In this document: piece by piece, positions 37,692 through 46,842 of the stretch
Layout of the letters: each line of letters begins with the position of its first letter
How positions within the stretch are numbered: position 1 is the first letter of the stretch
Assembly (NCBI GenBank): GCA_903832625.1
Contig: CAILCI010000010.1
Location: forward strand, 1 to 64,000
DNA from: an uncultured Burkholderiales bacterium
GTDB lineage: Bacteria > Pseudomonadota > Gammaproteobacteria > Burkholderiales > Burkholderiaceae_C
Direction: 5' to 3'
DNA length: 64,000 nucleotides
Notes under the pieces: generated by a model
What the model saw: only the letters and a program-made list of their open reading frames with translations
The model's database searches: none
Told to the model about the DNA's origin: nothing
Translations under genes and position numbers: made by a program

Positions 37692-38816
37692 ATGAAAAAC
37701 ACTCGCTACGGATTCATCGGCTGCGGCATGATGGGTCAAGAACATTTGCGCAATATTGCACTGCTGCAACACGCAGTGGTCACCCGCATCTTCGAACCCG
37801 ATGACGCCATGGCCGAACTCAGCCTGACGTTTGCGCCGCAAGCCCGGCGCAGCGCATCCATGGACGAGGTGATCTTGGCCGACGACGTGGACTGCTTGGT
37901 CATCACCAGCCCCAACTTTCGACATGCCGAGCAAATCAAGCACATTGCCAGCTTGCGGCAAATTCCGGTGTTGCTGGAAAAACCCGCTTGCACCTCGATT
38001 GAGCAAGTCCGCGAATTGCAAGAACTCGCCAAGCACTACACCCAAGCCATTTGGGTGGCCATGGAATACCGCTACATGCCGCCGATTCAACGCTTGGTGG
38101 ACGAGGTGCACAGCCAAGTCAACACGGGCGCGGTCAATCTCATCAGCATTCGCGAGCACCGCTTTCCGTTTCTCACCAAAGTGGGCGACTGGAACCGCTT
38201 CAACCGCTACACAGGCGGCACCTTGGTGGAGAAATGCTGCCACTTCTTCGATTTGATGCGCTTGCTCACGCAAAGCGAAGCCACGCGCATTTATGCCTCG
38301 GCATCGGTGGCACACAACCATTTGGACGAACGCTACCCCGACGGCACGCCCGATATTTTGGACAACGCCTATGTGGTGGTGGACTTCGCCTCCGGCCAAC
38401 GCGCTGTGCTGGAGTTGTGCATGTTTGCCGAAGGTGCGCGTTACCAAGAAGAAATTTCTGTCGTTGGCCCCAAGGCCAAAGTCGAGTGCTTTGTGCCAGG
38501 GCCTGGCCGCTTTTGGCCCGCGCATTTGGGCGCAGCTCCAACGCCCTTGTTGGTGTTGAGCCCGCGTCACCCCAAAGGCCCCACCGAGCTAGAAGTGCCC
38601 GTCGATCCTGCGGCCTTGGCAGCAGGCGACCACAACGGTTCGACTTTCTACCAACACCAACGCTTTCAAGCCGTGGTCAATGGCACGGGCGGGCTGGAAG
38701 TGAGCCTGCACGACGGTTTGGCCGCTGTGCGCATGGGCTTGGCAGCACAAGAGTCGGCGCGCACTGGCCAAGCGATTGACATGCGAAGCGGGGTATTTTC
38801 TGCCTCCGGGCTGTAA
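37692..38816 (+). CDS. Gfo/Idh/MocA-family sugar oxidoreductase
   Basis: A 374-residue NAD(P)-dependent dehydrogenase. The N-terminal Rossmann part is YGFIGCGMMGQEHLRNIALL, followed by the conserved VLLEKPACTSIEQVREL (Lys of the EKP motif). The C-terminal barrel has YTGGTLVEKCCHFFDLMRLL with the catalytic histidine. The substrate is probably a free sugar or inositol-type compound. It is fused to the glycerol operon by a 7-base gap after glpK and precedes a sugar ABC operon by 102 bases, so it could serve either. Confidence 0.85.
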   Translation: MKNTRYGFIGCGMMGQEHLRNIALLQHAVVTRIFEPDDAMAELSLTFAPQARRSASMDEVILADDVDCLVITSPNFRHAEQIKHIASLRQIPVLLEKPACTSIEQVRELQELAKHYTQAIWVAMEYRYMPPIQRLVDEVHSQVNTGAVNLISIREHRFPFLTKVGDWNRFNRYTGGTLVEKCCHFFDLMRLLTQSEATRIYASASVAHNHLDERYPDGTPDILDNAYVVVDFASGQRAVLELCMFAEGARYQEEISVVGPKAKVECFVPGPGRFWPAHLGAAPTPLLVLSPRHPKGPTELEVPVDPAALAAGDHNGSTFYQHQRFQAVVNGTGGLEVSLHDGLAAVRMGLAAQESARTGQAIDMRSGVFSASGL

Positions 38817-38875
38817 GCCCACGTCATGGCGTTGTCATGACTTATGGGTGAAAACTCTAAGTTCTGACAGTCCTT

Positions 38876-38894
38876 CATCAAACTACCATTCATC
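38876..38894 (-). promoter_or_regulatory. weak candidate operator before the first sugar ABC operon
   Basis: Read on the minus strand, GATGAATGGTAGTTTGATG agrees with the operator-like site at 15194-15212 at 14 of 19 positions, but with the one at 48022-48040 at only 12 of 19. It lies 25-43 bases before the binding-protein gene. The match is mostly in one half, so this is a tentative call. Confidence 0.25.
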
Positions 38895-38918
38895 ATACGT
38901 TTAACAAAAGGTATTTCC

Positions 38919-40208
38919 ATGTTTAAAACTGAATCAATTTTGCAACGCCACGCTTTCAAAACCTTGGCTTTGGCCTTGATGGCTGCAGGCGCTGTGTCGG
39001 CTCAAGCACAAGAAGTGCGCGTCATGTGTTACCAAGACGGCGTAGAGTGCGACGTCACCGCCGAATTGGCCAAGAAGTTTGAAGCTCAAAACCCAGGCGT
39101 CAAAATTGTGGTGGACACCGTGCCCTACAAAACCATTGTTGAACAACTCCCCGTTCAACTCGCCGCAGGCCAAGGCCCTGACATTGCCCGCGTGACCGAT
39201 TTGGGTGGCTTGTCCAAGTTCTACATGGACATTTCCCCCAACCTCAAAGACCGCAAATACTTTGACACCCAATTTGGCAGCACCGCCGCATGGTTGCACA
39301 CCGATGCAAGCGACAAAGGCATTTACGGTTTCATGTCACAGCTCACCATGACTGGCCCCTATGTCAACAAAACTTTGTTTGACCAAGCCAAAGTCGCCCT
39401 GCCCGGCCCCAAAGCCACTTGGGACGATTGGGTAGCCGCCGCCAACAAAGTGGCCAAAGCCACACAAACCAAAGCCGCCATGGCGTGGGATCGTTCAGGC
39501 CACCGTTTTGCAGGCCCCGCCATCAGCAACGGCGCAGCGATTTTCGATGCCAAAGGCGATTTGGTCGTAGACGCCGGCTACAAAAACACCATCAGCAAAT
39601 TTGTCGGCTGGCACAAAGACGGCACCATGCTCAAAGAAGTGTGGTCAGGCTCAGGCGGCTCTACCTATGCCGACTCGATTGGCGAATTCATCAACGGCAA
39701 TGTGGTCATGGTTTTGTCGGGCTCATGGCAAATCAACCGCTTGCAAAAAGACATTGGCAACAAGTTCGATTGGGAAGCGGTGCCCAACCCCTGCGGCGCA
39801 GCCGCATGTACAGGCATTCCCGGTGGTGCCGCTTGGGTGGCTTTGAAAACCAGCAAATCACCCAAAGAAACCGCAGCCTTCTTGAACTTCATGGCGGCTG
39901 AGGCCAACTATGCCGACTTCATTGCCAAGACCAACAACATCCCTGCCCACGCAGGCTTGGCGAAAAAAGGCGTGAACTACACCAGCGCACAACCTGCAGC
40001 CAAAGCGGCTTTGGGCGTGTTCAGTGGCGGTGTGGCCAATTTGTCGCCCGTGGCCTACAAATTCCAAGGCTACAAATACAACCGCGCCATCATGTTGCCC
40101 ACCGTTTCGCGCGTGACGCAAGCCTTGGTCGGCGAATTGAGCGTGGACGAAGCCGTCAACAAACTCAACGCCGACATGCAAGACGCAGTCAAGCAAGCGC
40201 AAAAGTAA
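38919..40208 (+). CDS. CUT1 sugar ABC transporter substrate-binding protein
   Basis: A 429-residue periplasmic binding protein with a signal peptide ending near ALALMAAGAVSAQAQ. The mature part starts EVRVMCYQDGVECDVTAELA and includes PVQLAAGQGPDIARVTDL, VLSGSWQINRLQKDIG and PNPCGAAACTGIPGG. Two cysteine pairs suggest disulfides. A clear AAAGG ribosome site precedes the ATG. With the two permeases, the ATPase and a GH31 enzyme behind it, it is expected to bind an oligosaccharide or glucoside. Confidence 0.87.
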   Translation: MFKTESILQRHAFKTLALALMAAGAVSAQAQEVRVMCYQDGVECDVTAELAKKFEAQNPGVKIVVDTVPYKTIVEQLPVQLAAGQGPDIARVTDLGGLSKFYMDISPNLKDRKYFDTQFGSTAAWLHTDASDKGIYGFMSQLTMTGPYVNKTLFDQAKVALPGPKATWDDWVAAANKVAKATQTKAAMAWDRSGHRFAGPAISNGAAIFDAKGDLVVDAGYKNTISKFVGWHKDGTMLKEVWSGSGGSTYADSIGEFINGNVVMVLSGSWQINRLQKDIGNKFDWEAVPNPCGAAACTGIPGGAAWVALKTSKSPKETAAFLNFMAAEANYADFIAKTNNIPAHAGLAKKGVNYTSAQPAAKAALGVFSGGVANLSPVAYKFQGYKYNRAIMLPTVSRVTQALVGELSVDEAVNKLNADMQDAVKQAQK

Positions 40209-40217
40209 GCCTGCGCT

Positions 40218-41195
40218 GTGCGTTTTCTTGCTTTCTTTTTTAACCTCCTAGAACCCGTGTTTGCACTCAGCCAGAAATGGCTGGGGCAATCGCGGCTGGC
40301 TTGGTTGTTTGTCGGCCCCAATTTGTTGGTGTTTGGCCTGTTCACGTTTTTGCCCATTGTCATCAACGTGTTCTATGCCACATCGGCGGGCGTGGCCTTG
40401 ATGCCTGCCGATCGGCCTTTCAGCGGTTTAGAGAACTTCCAAACCCTGTTTGAATGCCGCGACTACTTTGACTTTCAAACCTGCCGCAAAGACGTGTTCT
40501 GGCGCGCCATTGGCAACACTTTGCAGTTCAGCGTGATTCAAGTCACGCTGATGGTCTTGTTTTCTTTGCTCACCGCCTTGGTGTTGAACCGCAAAATCAT
40601 CGGTCGCGGTTTTTGGCGCGGCGTGTTTTTCTACCCAGTTTTGCTGTCACCCGTGGTGGTGGCTTTGATTTGGAAATGGTTGCTGAAAAGCCAAGGCGTG
40701 TTCAATGCCGCGTTGGTGGCCATGGATCATCCGCCCATCGAGTGGTTGACCGACAGCCACTGGGCATTCTTTTGGACCATCTTTGTGTCGATTTGGGCGC
40801 ACATGGGTTTTTACACCCTTATTCTCTTGGCGGGCTTGCAAGCCATTCCCAAAGACGTGTATGAAGCTGCGCTGATGGACAAGGCCTCACCGTGGCGCAC
40901 CCTCACGCGCATCACCCTGCCCTTGCTCATGCCCAATTTGATTGTGGTGTTGGTGCTGGCCATGATTCGCGCCGTGCAGGTGTTTGACGAAGTGTTTGTG
41001 CTCACAGGCGGCGGCCCCGGCTCGGCCACGACCTTCATTGTTCAGTTCATTTACCAAACCGGTTTTGCAGAGCAAATTCACTTGTATGGTTTGGCGGCTG
41101 CGGCTTCTTTGGCGTTGGCCGTGGGCTTGATTGTGCTGACCTTGCTCCAACTCAAACTCACTCGCGCCAAAGACGCTGGACAAAAGGTGCGCTGA
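40218..41195 (+). CDS. sugar ABC transporter permease (MalF type)
   Basis: A 325-residue permease with six or seven helices. The coupling motif LAGLQAIPKDVYEAALMDKAS and the distal LTGGGPGSATTFIVQFIYQTG are present. The first periplasmic loop is long and carries a cysteine pair (FECRDYFDFQTCRKD). The GTG at 40218 is the start. It is 9 bases past the binding-protein gene. Confidence 0.87.
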   Translation: MRFLAFFFNLLEPVFALSQKWLGQSRLAWLFVGPNLLVFGLFTFLPIVINVFYATSAGVALMPADRPFSGLENFQTLFECRDYFDFQTCRKDVFWRAIGNTLQFSVIQVTLMVLFSLLTALVLNRKIIGRGFWRGVFFYPVLLSPVVVALIWKWLLKSQGVFNAALVAMDHPPIEWLTDSHWAFFWTIFVSIWAHMGFYTLILLAGLQAIPKDVYEAALMDKASPWRTLTRITLPLLMPNLIVVLVLAMIRAVQVFDEVFVLTGGGPGSATTFIVQFIYQTGFAEQIHLYGLAAAASLALAVGLIVLTLLQLKLTRAKDAGQKVR

Positions 41196-41196
41196 T

Positions 41197-42243
41197 ATGT
41201 TGTTGAAATTTCTCACCCGCACCCGCCATGCGCAACGCTTGGGTTGGACCGATGCGCTGAGCTACGCTTACCTCGTGGTCGGACTGTTCACCCTGTTCGC
41301 GCCTGTGCTGTGGCTGCTCATGTCGTCATTCAAAACCGAATCGGCGATTGGCGAATTTCCGCCCACTTTTTTGCCTTACACGCAACGCACTGTGCAGGTG
41401 GACAACTACCCCCAGCCCTTGCCCCTGTTCCATGTGACTTTGGATGACGGACAAGTCAAACCCATGGCGCAAGTCAGCCGCATTGGCATCATGGCGACCA
41501 TGGTGGATCCGGAGCATCCGCAAGAAACGGTGCAGGTCAAACTGCTGCAACGCCAGCCTGTGCGCGAGCTCAAATTCGCCTTCAACAACTACACCGAGTT
41601 GTTTGGCAAATTTGCCTTTGGCACGTATTTATTCAACAGCGTGTTCATCACGGTGGTGGCCACGGTGCTGACCTTGCTCTTCAATTCGATGGCGGCTTTT
41701 GCGCTCTCCAAATACAAGTTCACTGGGCAAAAAACGGTGTTCTTGCTCATCATCGCGACCTTGATGATTCCGCCCACCATCGTCTTGGTGCCCATCTTTT
41801 TGGTGATCAACTCGGTGGGCTTGCTCAACAGCTTGTGGGGCGTGATCTTGCCCGCAGTGGCCACGCCCACGGGTGTGTTTTTGCTGCGCCAATACATGCT
41901 CACCATCCCGGACGAGTTGCTCGAAGCCGCCCGCATGGACCACGCCAGCGAATGGCGTATTTACTGGCGCATCGTGCTGCCGCTGAGCGCGCCGGCTTTG
42001 GCGGTGCTGGCCATTTTCTCGGTCATGTGGCGCTGGAATGATTTCTTGCTGCCCTTGATCGTGCTCTCCAAATCGGAGTTTTTCACCTTGCAATTGGCTT
42101 TGAATTCTTTCCAAGGTGAGCTCAACACCCAATGGCATTACTTGCTGGCCATGACCGTCATCACCTTGCTGCCTGTGACCTTGGTGTTTGCTTTCTTGCA
42201 GCGCTACATCACCACCGGCATTGCCAGTGCGGGTGTCAAATAA
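41197..42243 (+). CDS. sugar ABC transporter permease with periplasmic insertion (MalG type)
   Basis: A 348-residue permease. Between the first helix (YAYLVVGLFTLFAPVLWLLM) and the transport core is an insertion of about 80 residues (positions 50-130). It contains QVDNYPQPLPLFHVTLDDGQ and VKLLQRQPVRELKFAFNN, and predicts a folded periplasmic domain. The coupling motif TIPDELLEAARMDHASEWRI is regular. One base separates it from the previous stop. Confidence 0.86.
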   Translation: MLLKFLTRTRHAQRLGWTDALSYAYLVVGLFTLFAPVLWLLMSSFKTESAIGEFPPTFLPYTQRTVQVDNYPQPLPLFHVTLDDGQVKPMAQVSRIGIMATMVDPEHPQETVQVKLLQRQPVRELKFAFNNYTELFGKFAFGTYLFNSVFITVVATVLTLLFNSMAAFALSKYKFTGQKTVFLLIIATLMIPPTIVLVPIFLVINSVGLLNSLWGVILPAVATPTGVFLLRQYMLTIPDELLEAARMDHASEWRIYWRIVLPLSAPALAVLAIFSVMWRWNDFLLPLIVLSKSEFFTLQLALNSFQGELNTQWHYLLAMTVITLLPVTLVFAFLQRYITTGIASAGVK

Positions 42244-42256
42244 CTGAGGATTTTTT

Positions 42257-43291
42257 GTGTCCACGCTAGAACTTCACGCCACCACCAAATCATTTGGCAA
42301 CACCCATGTCATCCCAGCGCTTGACTTGCAGGTCAAGCACGGTGAATTCATGGTGTTTGTCGGACCTTCGGGTTGCGGCAAATCCACCCTGCTGCGCATG
42401 ATTGCGGGTTTGGAAGACACCACTTCCGGTGAGATTCGCATTGACGGCCAAGTGGTCAACACCGTGTCTGCGGCAGACCGTGGCTGTGCCATGGTGTTTC
42501 AGTCTTATGCCTTGTATCCGCACATGAGCGTCTACGCCAACATGGCGTTTGGCTTGGAAAACATGGGCTTGAAAAAAGATCTCATCACGCAAAAAGTCAA
42601 CGAAGCCGCCAAGTTGCTGCGCTTGGACAGCTTGCTGGACAGACGCCCCACGCAACTCTCAGGCGGGCAACGCCAGCGCGTGGCGATTGGCCGCGCGATT
42701 GTGCGCGAGCCGAAAATTTTTCTGTTCGACGAACCCCTCTCCAACCTCGACGCCGAGTTGCGCGTGTCCATGCGCAGCGAGTTGCGCGAGTTGCACCAAC
42801 GCTTGGGCGCGACCATGATTTATGTCACCCACGACCAAGTCGAGGCCATGACATTGGCCGACCGCATTGTGGTGCTGCGTCAAGGACGCATCGAACAAGT
42901 CGGCACACCACAAGCCCTGTACGAGCGCCCCGCCAACACCTTTGTGGCCGGCTTCATTGGCAGCCCGCGCATGAACTTCATTCCGGTCCAGAGCTTGTCT
43001 ACGCAAGCAACGCACAGTTTTGCGCCACAACACGCGCATGAAATTGGCATTCGCCCAGAACACCTGAGCGTATGTGGCGAGCACGAAGGATTGGCCGTGA
43101 CGGTGAAGAACACCGAATACATGGGTTCACAAACCTTGGTGCAAGGCGTCTTGGCCGACGGCACCAAAGTCGAAGCCTTGCTGCAAGACACCGCGCCGCC
43201 TGCTGTGAATTCCACGTTGCATCTCAACACCACTTTGGCACACATTCATCGCTTTGATGCCCAAGGACTCGCCCTAGGAAACACACCATGA
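42257..43291 (+). CDS. sugar ABC transporter ATPase (MsmK/UgpC type)
   Basis: A 344-residue CUT1 ATPase. Walker [14 protein letters not shown], the Q-loop in [11 protein letters not shown], the signature [17 protein letters not shown], Walker [17 protein letters not shown] and the switch histidine in [13 protein letters not shown] are all intact. The tail contains [13 protein letters not shown] and [10 protein letters not shown], a regulatory OB-like domain. The GTG at 42257 has GAGGA upstream. Its stop overlaps the GH31 start by 4 bases. Confidence 0.9.
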   Translation: MSTLELHATTKSFGNTHVIPALDLQVKHGEFMVFVGPSGCGKSTLLRMIAGLEDTTSGEIRIDGQVVNTVSAADRGCAMVFQSYALYPHMSVYANMAFGLENMGLKKDLITQKVNEAAKLLRLDSLLDRRPTQLSGGQRQRVAIGRAIVREPKIFLFDEPLSNLDAELRVSMRSELRELHQRLGATMIYVTHDQVEAMTLADRIVVLRQGRIEQVGTPQALYERPANTFVAGFIGSPRMNFIPVQSLSTQATHSFAPQHAHEIGIRPEHLSVCGEHEGLAVTVKNTEYMGSQTLVQGVLADGTKVEALLQDTAPPAVNSTLHLNTTLAHIHRFDAQGLALGNTP

Positions 43292-45429
43292 CGCCTTGGA
43301 GCGCCACCCAATGGATCCCTCACGCGCAAGGCGCGGACATCCGTTTGCAACAACACGGCCAGATGCGCTTGCGTTTTTTGAGCGACAGCATGGCTCGGGT
43401 GACGGTCAAGCCTGCCACAGGCTACCGTGAGCCCCATACCTGGGCAATTTCACCTTTAAGCACTGCCTCAGAAAACTCCGAAGCTCCGTGGCAAGGTCGT
43501 AGCCGAGACGACTTGTCGGGCTTTGCTACGCCTACCGTGCAGCATCAGCAACACGAGGCGCTGCAAACACTCTCCACAGCCAAGCTGCGCGTGGAATTGC
43601 ACACCCAGCCGCTGCGCTTGGTTTGGCACTGGTTGGATACGCCTGAGCCCCGTGTGGTGGTATCTGACCGCTGGACCAGCGCCTACCTGAGCGACAAGCG
43701 CACAGGCTCGGTACGCCACTACATTCAGCGCGACGACGCCGAAAAGTTTTATGGCTTGGGCGACAAGACCGGACGCTTGAACCTCAGCGGTCGGCGCTTG
43801 CGTACGCTGGCCATGGATTCGCTGGGCTACGACCCCGAACACGGCGACCCGCTCTACAAACACTGGCCTTTTGTCTTGAGCCGCACACCGCAAGGCCAAT
43901 GGGTGGGCATTTATTACGACACCTTGGCCGCTTGCACCTTTGACTTTGGTTGCGAGCACGATAACTACCACGACTTCTACCGCTACGTCGATATTGACGA
44001 CGGCGACCTCGACTACTACCTCATGGTGGGCAACTCGCCCGCTGAGGTCATTGCGCAGTTCATGCAACTCATAGGCGGCACGCACTTGCCCCCGCGTTGG
44101 AGTTTGGGCTACGCACAGACGGCGATGGGCTTGGCCGATTCGCCCGACGCGCAAACGCAGCTCTCCAAGTTCATTGATTTGACGCAGCAGCACAAAGTGC
44201 CTGTGTCGGCCTTTCATTACGGCTCGGGGTACTCCACGCGCGGCAAGCGCCGCTATGTGTTCACTTGGAACCACGACAAATTTCCTGATCCCAAGACGCT
44301 GAATCAAAAATTTCAAGACCACGGCATGCACTTGGTGGCCAACATCAAGCCATGTTTGTTGGACGACCATCCTGCCTTTGAGCAACATGTCAAGGCTGGA
44401 ACTTTCATCCAAGACACAGCTCAACAACCCGTGGTTGAGCCTTATTGGGACGGCCAAGGCGCGCATTTGGATTTCACCAACCCGCTAGCCGTTGCTTGGT
44501 GGCAAAGCCAACTCAAAGCGCAAATCTTGGACTACGGCATTGACGCGGGTTGGAATGACAACAACGAATATGCCATCCTCAACGAAGACGCGCAATCCAA
44601 TGGCTGGGGCAGTGCCACGCCCATGCACCGTTCTAGGCCGCTGCACGCGCTCTTGATGACCCGCGCCACCTTCGAAGCGCAAGCCCAGGCCTTGGGACGC
44701 GAACAGGTGTTCACCGTCACCCGCGCTGGGCCACCCGGCATTCAACGCTATGCGCAAACTTGGTCGGGTGACAACACCACCAGTTGGCGCACGCTGAAAT
44801 GGAACATTCGCACTGGCTTGCAAATGAGCTTGTCGGGCATGTTCAACGTCGGCCACGATGTGGGCGGTTTTTACGGCCCCCTGCCCGATGCCGAGTTGTT
44901 TTTGCGCTGGGTGCAAGCCAGTTGCCTCAACCCACGCATGGTGATGAACTCATGGAAAGCAGGCAATGTCAGCAACCTGCCGTGGATGCACCCCGAGGTG
45001 AAAAACGAAGTCGTCGCGGCCATCCAATTGCGCTACACCTTGATGCCCTATTTGTGGCAACTGTTCGAGCGTGCTTCCTCACACCACGAGCCGATCATCC
45101 GTCCCACGTTCTACGACTTTGCCGACGACGCGCAATGCTTTGAAGACAGTGACGACTTCATGCTGGGCGCTTGGCTCTTGGTCGCACCTGTGGTGCAAGC
45201 CGGACAAACCCAACGCGAGGTGTATTTGCCGCAACTCAAAGCCGGAGAAGCTTGGTTTGACTTTGAAACCGGCCAACGCTTTGAAGCGGGCAAGACACAC
45301 ACCGTTGCCGCGCCTTTGAACAAACTGCCATTGTTTGCCCGTCAAGGCGCGGTCATTGAATGTGCTGCGCCACAAGTCGGCAGTGTGGCCAAGTTTGATG
45401 ATCCGGTGACAACAACGCGCCAGTTTTAA
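43288..45429 (+). CDS. GH31 family glycosidase (alpha-glucosidase-like)
   Basis: A 713-residue cytoplasmic enzyme (no signal peptide) of glycoside hydrolase family 31. The likely nucleophile is Asp424 in [10 protein letters not shown] and the acid/base Asp495 in [10 protein letters not shown]. Upstream is [19 protein letters not shown] (309-327) followed by [15 protein letters not shown]. In known sulfoquinovosidases this position carries a QDWxGxR-type motif that binds the sulfonate; it is absent here. So an alpha-glucosidase or related specificity is more likely, though the neighbouring sulfonate genes leave the question open. It is the last gene of the sugar ABC operon. Confidence 0.85.
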   Translation: MTPWSATQWIPHAQGADIRLQQHGQMRLRFLSDSMARVTVKPATGYREPHTWAISPLSTASENSEAPWQGRSRDDLSGFATPTVQHQQHEALQTLSTAKLRVELHTQPLRLVWHWLDTPEPRVVVSDRWTSAYLSDKRTGSVRHYIQRDDAEKFYGLGDKTGRLNLSGRRLRTLAMDSLGYDPEHGDPLYKHWPFVLSRTPQGQWVGIYYDTLAACTFDFGCEHDNYHDFYRYVDIDDGDLDYYLMVGNSPAEVIAQFMQLIGGTHLPPRWSLGYAQTAMGLADSPDAQTQLSKFIDLTQQHKVPVSAFHYGSGYSTRGKRRYVFTWNHDKFPDPKTLNQKFQDHGMHLVANIKPCLLDDHPAFEQHVKAGTFIQDTAQQPVVEPYWDGQGAHLDFTNPLAVAWWQSQLKAQILDYGIDAGWNDNNEYAILNEDAQSNGWGSATPMHRSRPLHALLMTRATFEAQAQALGREQVFTVTRAGPPGIQRYAQTWSGDNTTSWRTLKWNIRTGLQMSLSGMFNVGHDVGGFYGPLPDAELFLRWVQASCLNPRMVMNSWKAGNVSNLPWMHPEVKNEVVAAIQLRYTLMPYLWQLFERASSHHEPIIRPTFYDFADDAQCFEDSDDFMLGAWLLVAPVVQAGQTQREVYLPQLKAGEAWFDFETGQRFEAGKTHTVAAPLNKLPLFARQGAVIECAAPQVGSVAKFDDPVTTTRQF

Positions 45430-45434
45430 AGCGC

Positions 45435-45459
45435 TGCGCGGGGCTTTGAACCCCGCGCA
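45435..45459. terminator. hairpin between convergent GH31 and flavin reductase genes
   Basis: TGCGCGGGG (45435-45443) pairs with CCCCGCGCA (45451-45459) around a 7-base loop. Only short A or T runs flank it (AAAA on one side, TTTAAAA on the other), so it may end transcription from both sides moderately. Confidence 0.5.
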
Positions 45460-45463
45460 AAAC

Positions 45464-45940
45464 TCACACCAAGCTGCTGGCCATCTGCCCAAATTTGCTT
45501 TGCGCAAACAGCAAAGGCGATTGATCGCTCCAGCCAAAGTGCTGGACTTCGCCCAACAAAATATCGTGGTCACCCGCCGAGACCACTTGCACCAAGCTGC
45601 AATCAAACCAAGCCAAGGCTTGGTTGAGCTTCAAGCGGCCTGAATCCAAGCGCTGCATGTCCACGCCTGCAAATCGTTCGTCCAAGCTGCCTTTGGCGAA
45701 TTGAAGCGCCAGGGCTTCTTGGTCGGCTGTCAACACATTGACGGTGTACCCCGCGCCTTGGGTAAAGGCCACATGGCTGTTGGCATTTTTACGAATGCTC
45801 CACAGCACCATGCGCGGCTCAAGCGACACCGAAGCGAACGAGTTGCATGTCATGCCCCAATCGGTCTGTTCGTGCTGCGTGGTGACCACCGTCACCCCCG
45901 TGGCGAAGCAAGACAAGGCGTTGCGGTATTCGCGACTCAT
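45464..45940 (-). CDS. smoA: flavin reductase, SmoA-like partner of the monooxygenase
   Basis: A 158-residue NAD(P)H:flavin oxidoreductase of the flavin reductase-like domain family. It shows CFATGVTVVTT, CNSFASVSLEPRMVLWSI for flavin contact and SAGDHDILLGEVQ for the dimer edge. It would supply reduced FMN to the class II monooxygenase encoded two genes upstream. The start overlaps the stop of the aldo-keto reductase gene by 4 bases. The symbol follows the sulfoquinovose oxidative desulfonation pathway and is an assignment by context. Confidence 0.82.
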   Translation of the reverse strand: MSREYRNALSCFATGVTVVTTQHEQTDWGMTCNSFASVSLEPRMVLWSIRKNANSHVAFTQGAGYTVNVLTADQEALALQFAKGSLDERFAGVDMQRLDSGRLKLNQALAWFDCSLVQVVSAGDHDILLGEVQHFGWSDQSPLLFAQSKFGQMASSLV

Positions 45941-46842
45941 GGCACTTCGGCGCCTTGCGCCAACTCATAGAGTTCAAACCAAGTTTGACGGTCGAGCTTG
46001 ACCTCAAAGGCTTTGTGAAAAGCTTGAATGCGCGACAAATCATTTGTGCCCATCACAGGCAAGACTTGCGCGGGATGGTGCAGCAACCACGCAATGGCGA
46101 TGGCAGTTTCGTCCACACCGTGGGCTTGCGCCAAGGCTTTGAGTTTGGCTGATAAACGCAGTGCGGCGGGCTCTTGGCTCCACAAACGGCCCCCCCCCAA
46201 AGGCGACCAAGCCATGACAGGCTGGCGGTGCTGTTGAGCTTGCGCCATTTGGCCGTTGGTCAAGGGCGCAGTAGCCATCAGGCTGAGTTCAATTTGATTG
46301 GTGACCAAGCGGTGTTTCATGCACGACTGCAACAAGTCCATGTCCCAAGGCATGAAGTTGGAGACGCCTGCTGCGCGAATTTTTCCGGCGTCAATCAAAG
46401 CATCCAAACACGCGCCCAAGGCCTGTGCGTCCATCAGCGGATCAGGGCGGTGGATGAGCAAAACATCGATCACCTCCACGCCGATGCGTTGCAGCGAACG
46501 CTCCACACTGGCGCTGACGTGTGCGGGCGTGGTGTCGTAATGTTTGACGCGGGTGGTCGGCCACTGTTGGGACAACAACATGATGTCGGTCTTGGTGACG
46601 ATTTGCATCTTGGCTTTGAGCGCTGGATGCGCGCGCAAGGTATCGCCAAACAAGCTTTCACAGCGGTAGTCACCATAAATGTCGGCATGGTCAAACGTGG
46701 TGATGCCTTGGTCTAAGCAAGCCTGAATGCGCCCAGCAACGGCATTGGGCGAGGTATCGGCGGCTTCGGACAAGCGCCACACGCCATAGGCCATGCGGCT
46801 CAAAGAAATTTCTTTAGACAAGGCAATAGAAGGAACATTCAT
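45937..46842 (-). CDS. smoB: aldo-keto reductase, SmoB-like (6-oxo-glucose reductase)
   Basis: A 301-residue AKR barrel enzyme. The expected catalytic tetrad maps to Asp51 and Tyr56 (FDHADIYG), Lys84 (IVTKTDI) and His131 (LLIHRPDPL). Several stretches agree closely with the Agrobacterium SmoB sequence as I recall it: RVKHYDTTPAHVSASVE, GVSNFMPWDMDLLQS and MAWSPLGGGRLW. SmoB reduces 6-oxo-glucose, made from sulfoquinovose, to glucose. The start overlaps the monooxygenase stop and the stop overlaps smoA. A run of nine G codes for part of LGGGR. Confidence 0.85.
   Translation of the reverse strand: MNVPSIALSKEISLSRMAYGVWRLSEAADTSPNAVAGRIQACLDQGITTFDHADIYGDYRCESLFGDTLRAHPALKAKMQIVTKTDIMLLSQQWPTTRVKHYDTTPAHVSASVERSLQRIGVEVIDVLLIHRPDPLMDAQALGACLDALIDAGKIRAAGVSNFMPWDMDLLQSCMKHRLVTNQIELSLMATAPLTNGQMAQAQQHRQPVMAWSPLGGGRLWSQEPAALRLSAKLKALAQAHGVDETAIAIAWLLHHPAQVLPVMGTNDLSRIQAFHKAFEVKLDRQTWFELYELAQGAEVP
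46190..46198. repeat. nine-base homopolymer inside the aldo-keto reductase gene
   Basis: Nine C residues on the plus strand (nine G in the coding strand) encode the glycines of PLGGGR. The frame is intact as given. Tracts of this length are prone to slippage, and none as long was noticed elsewhere in the window's genes. Confidence 0.6.

Noticed and set aside
43288-45429. Naming the GH31 enzyme a sulfoquinovosidase
   Set aside because: The sulfonate-binding QQRWY-type residues are not seen in the expected region, so only a general GH31 call is supported.
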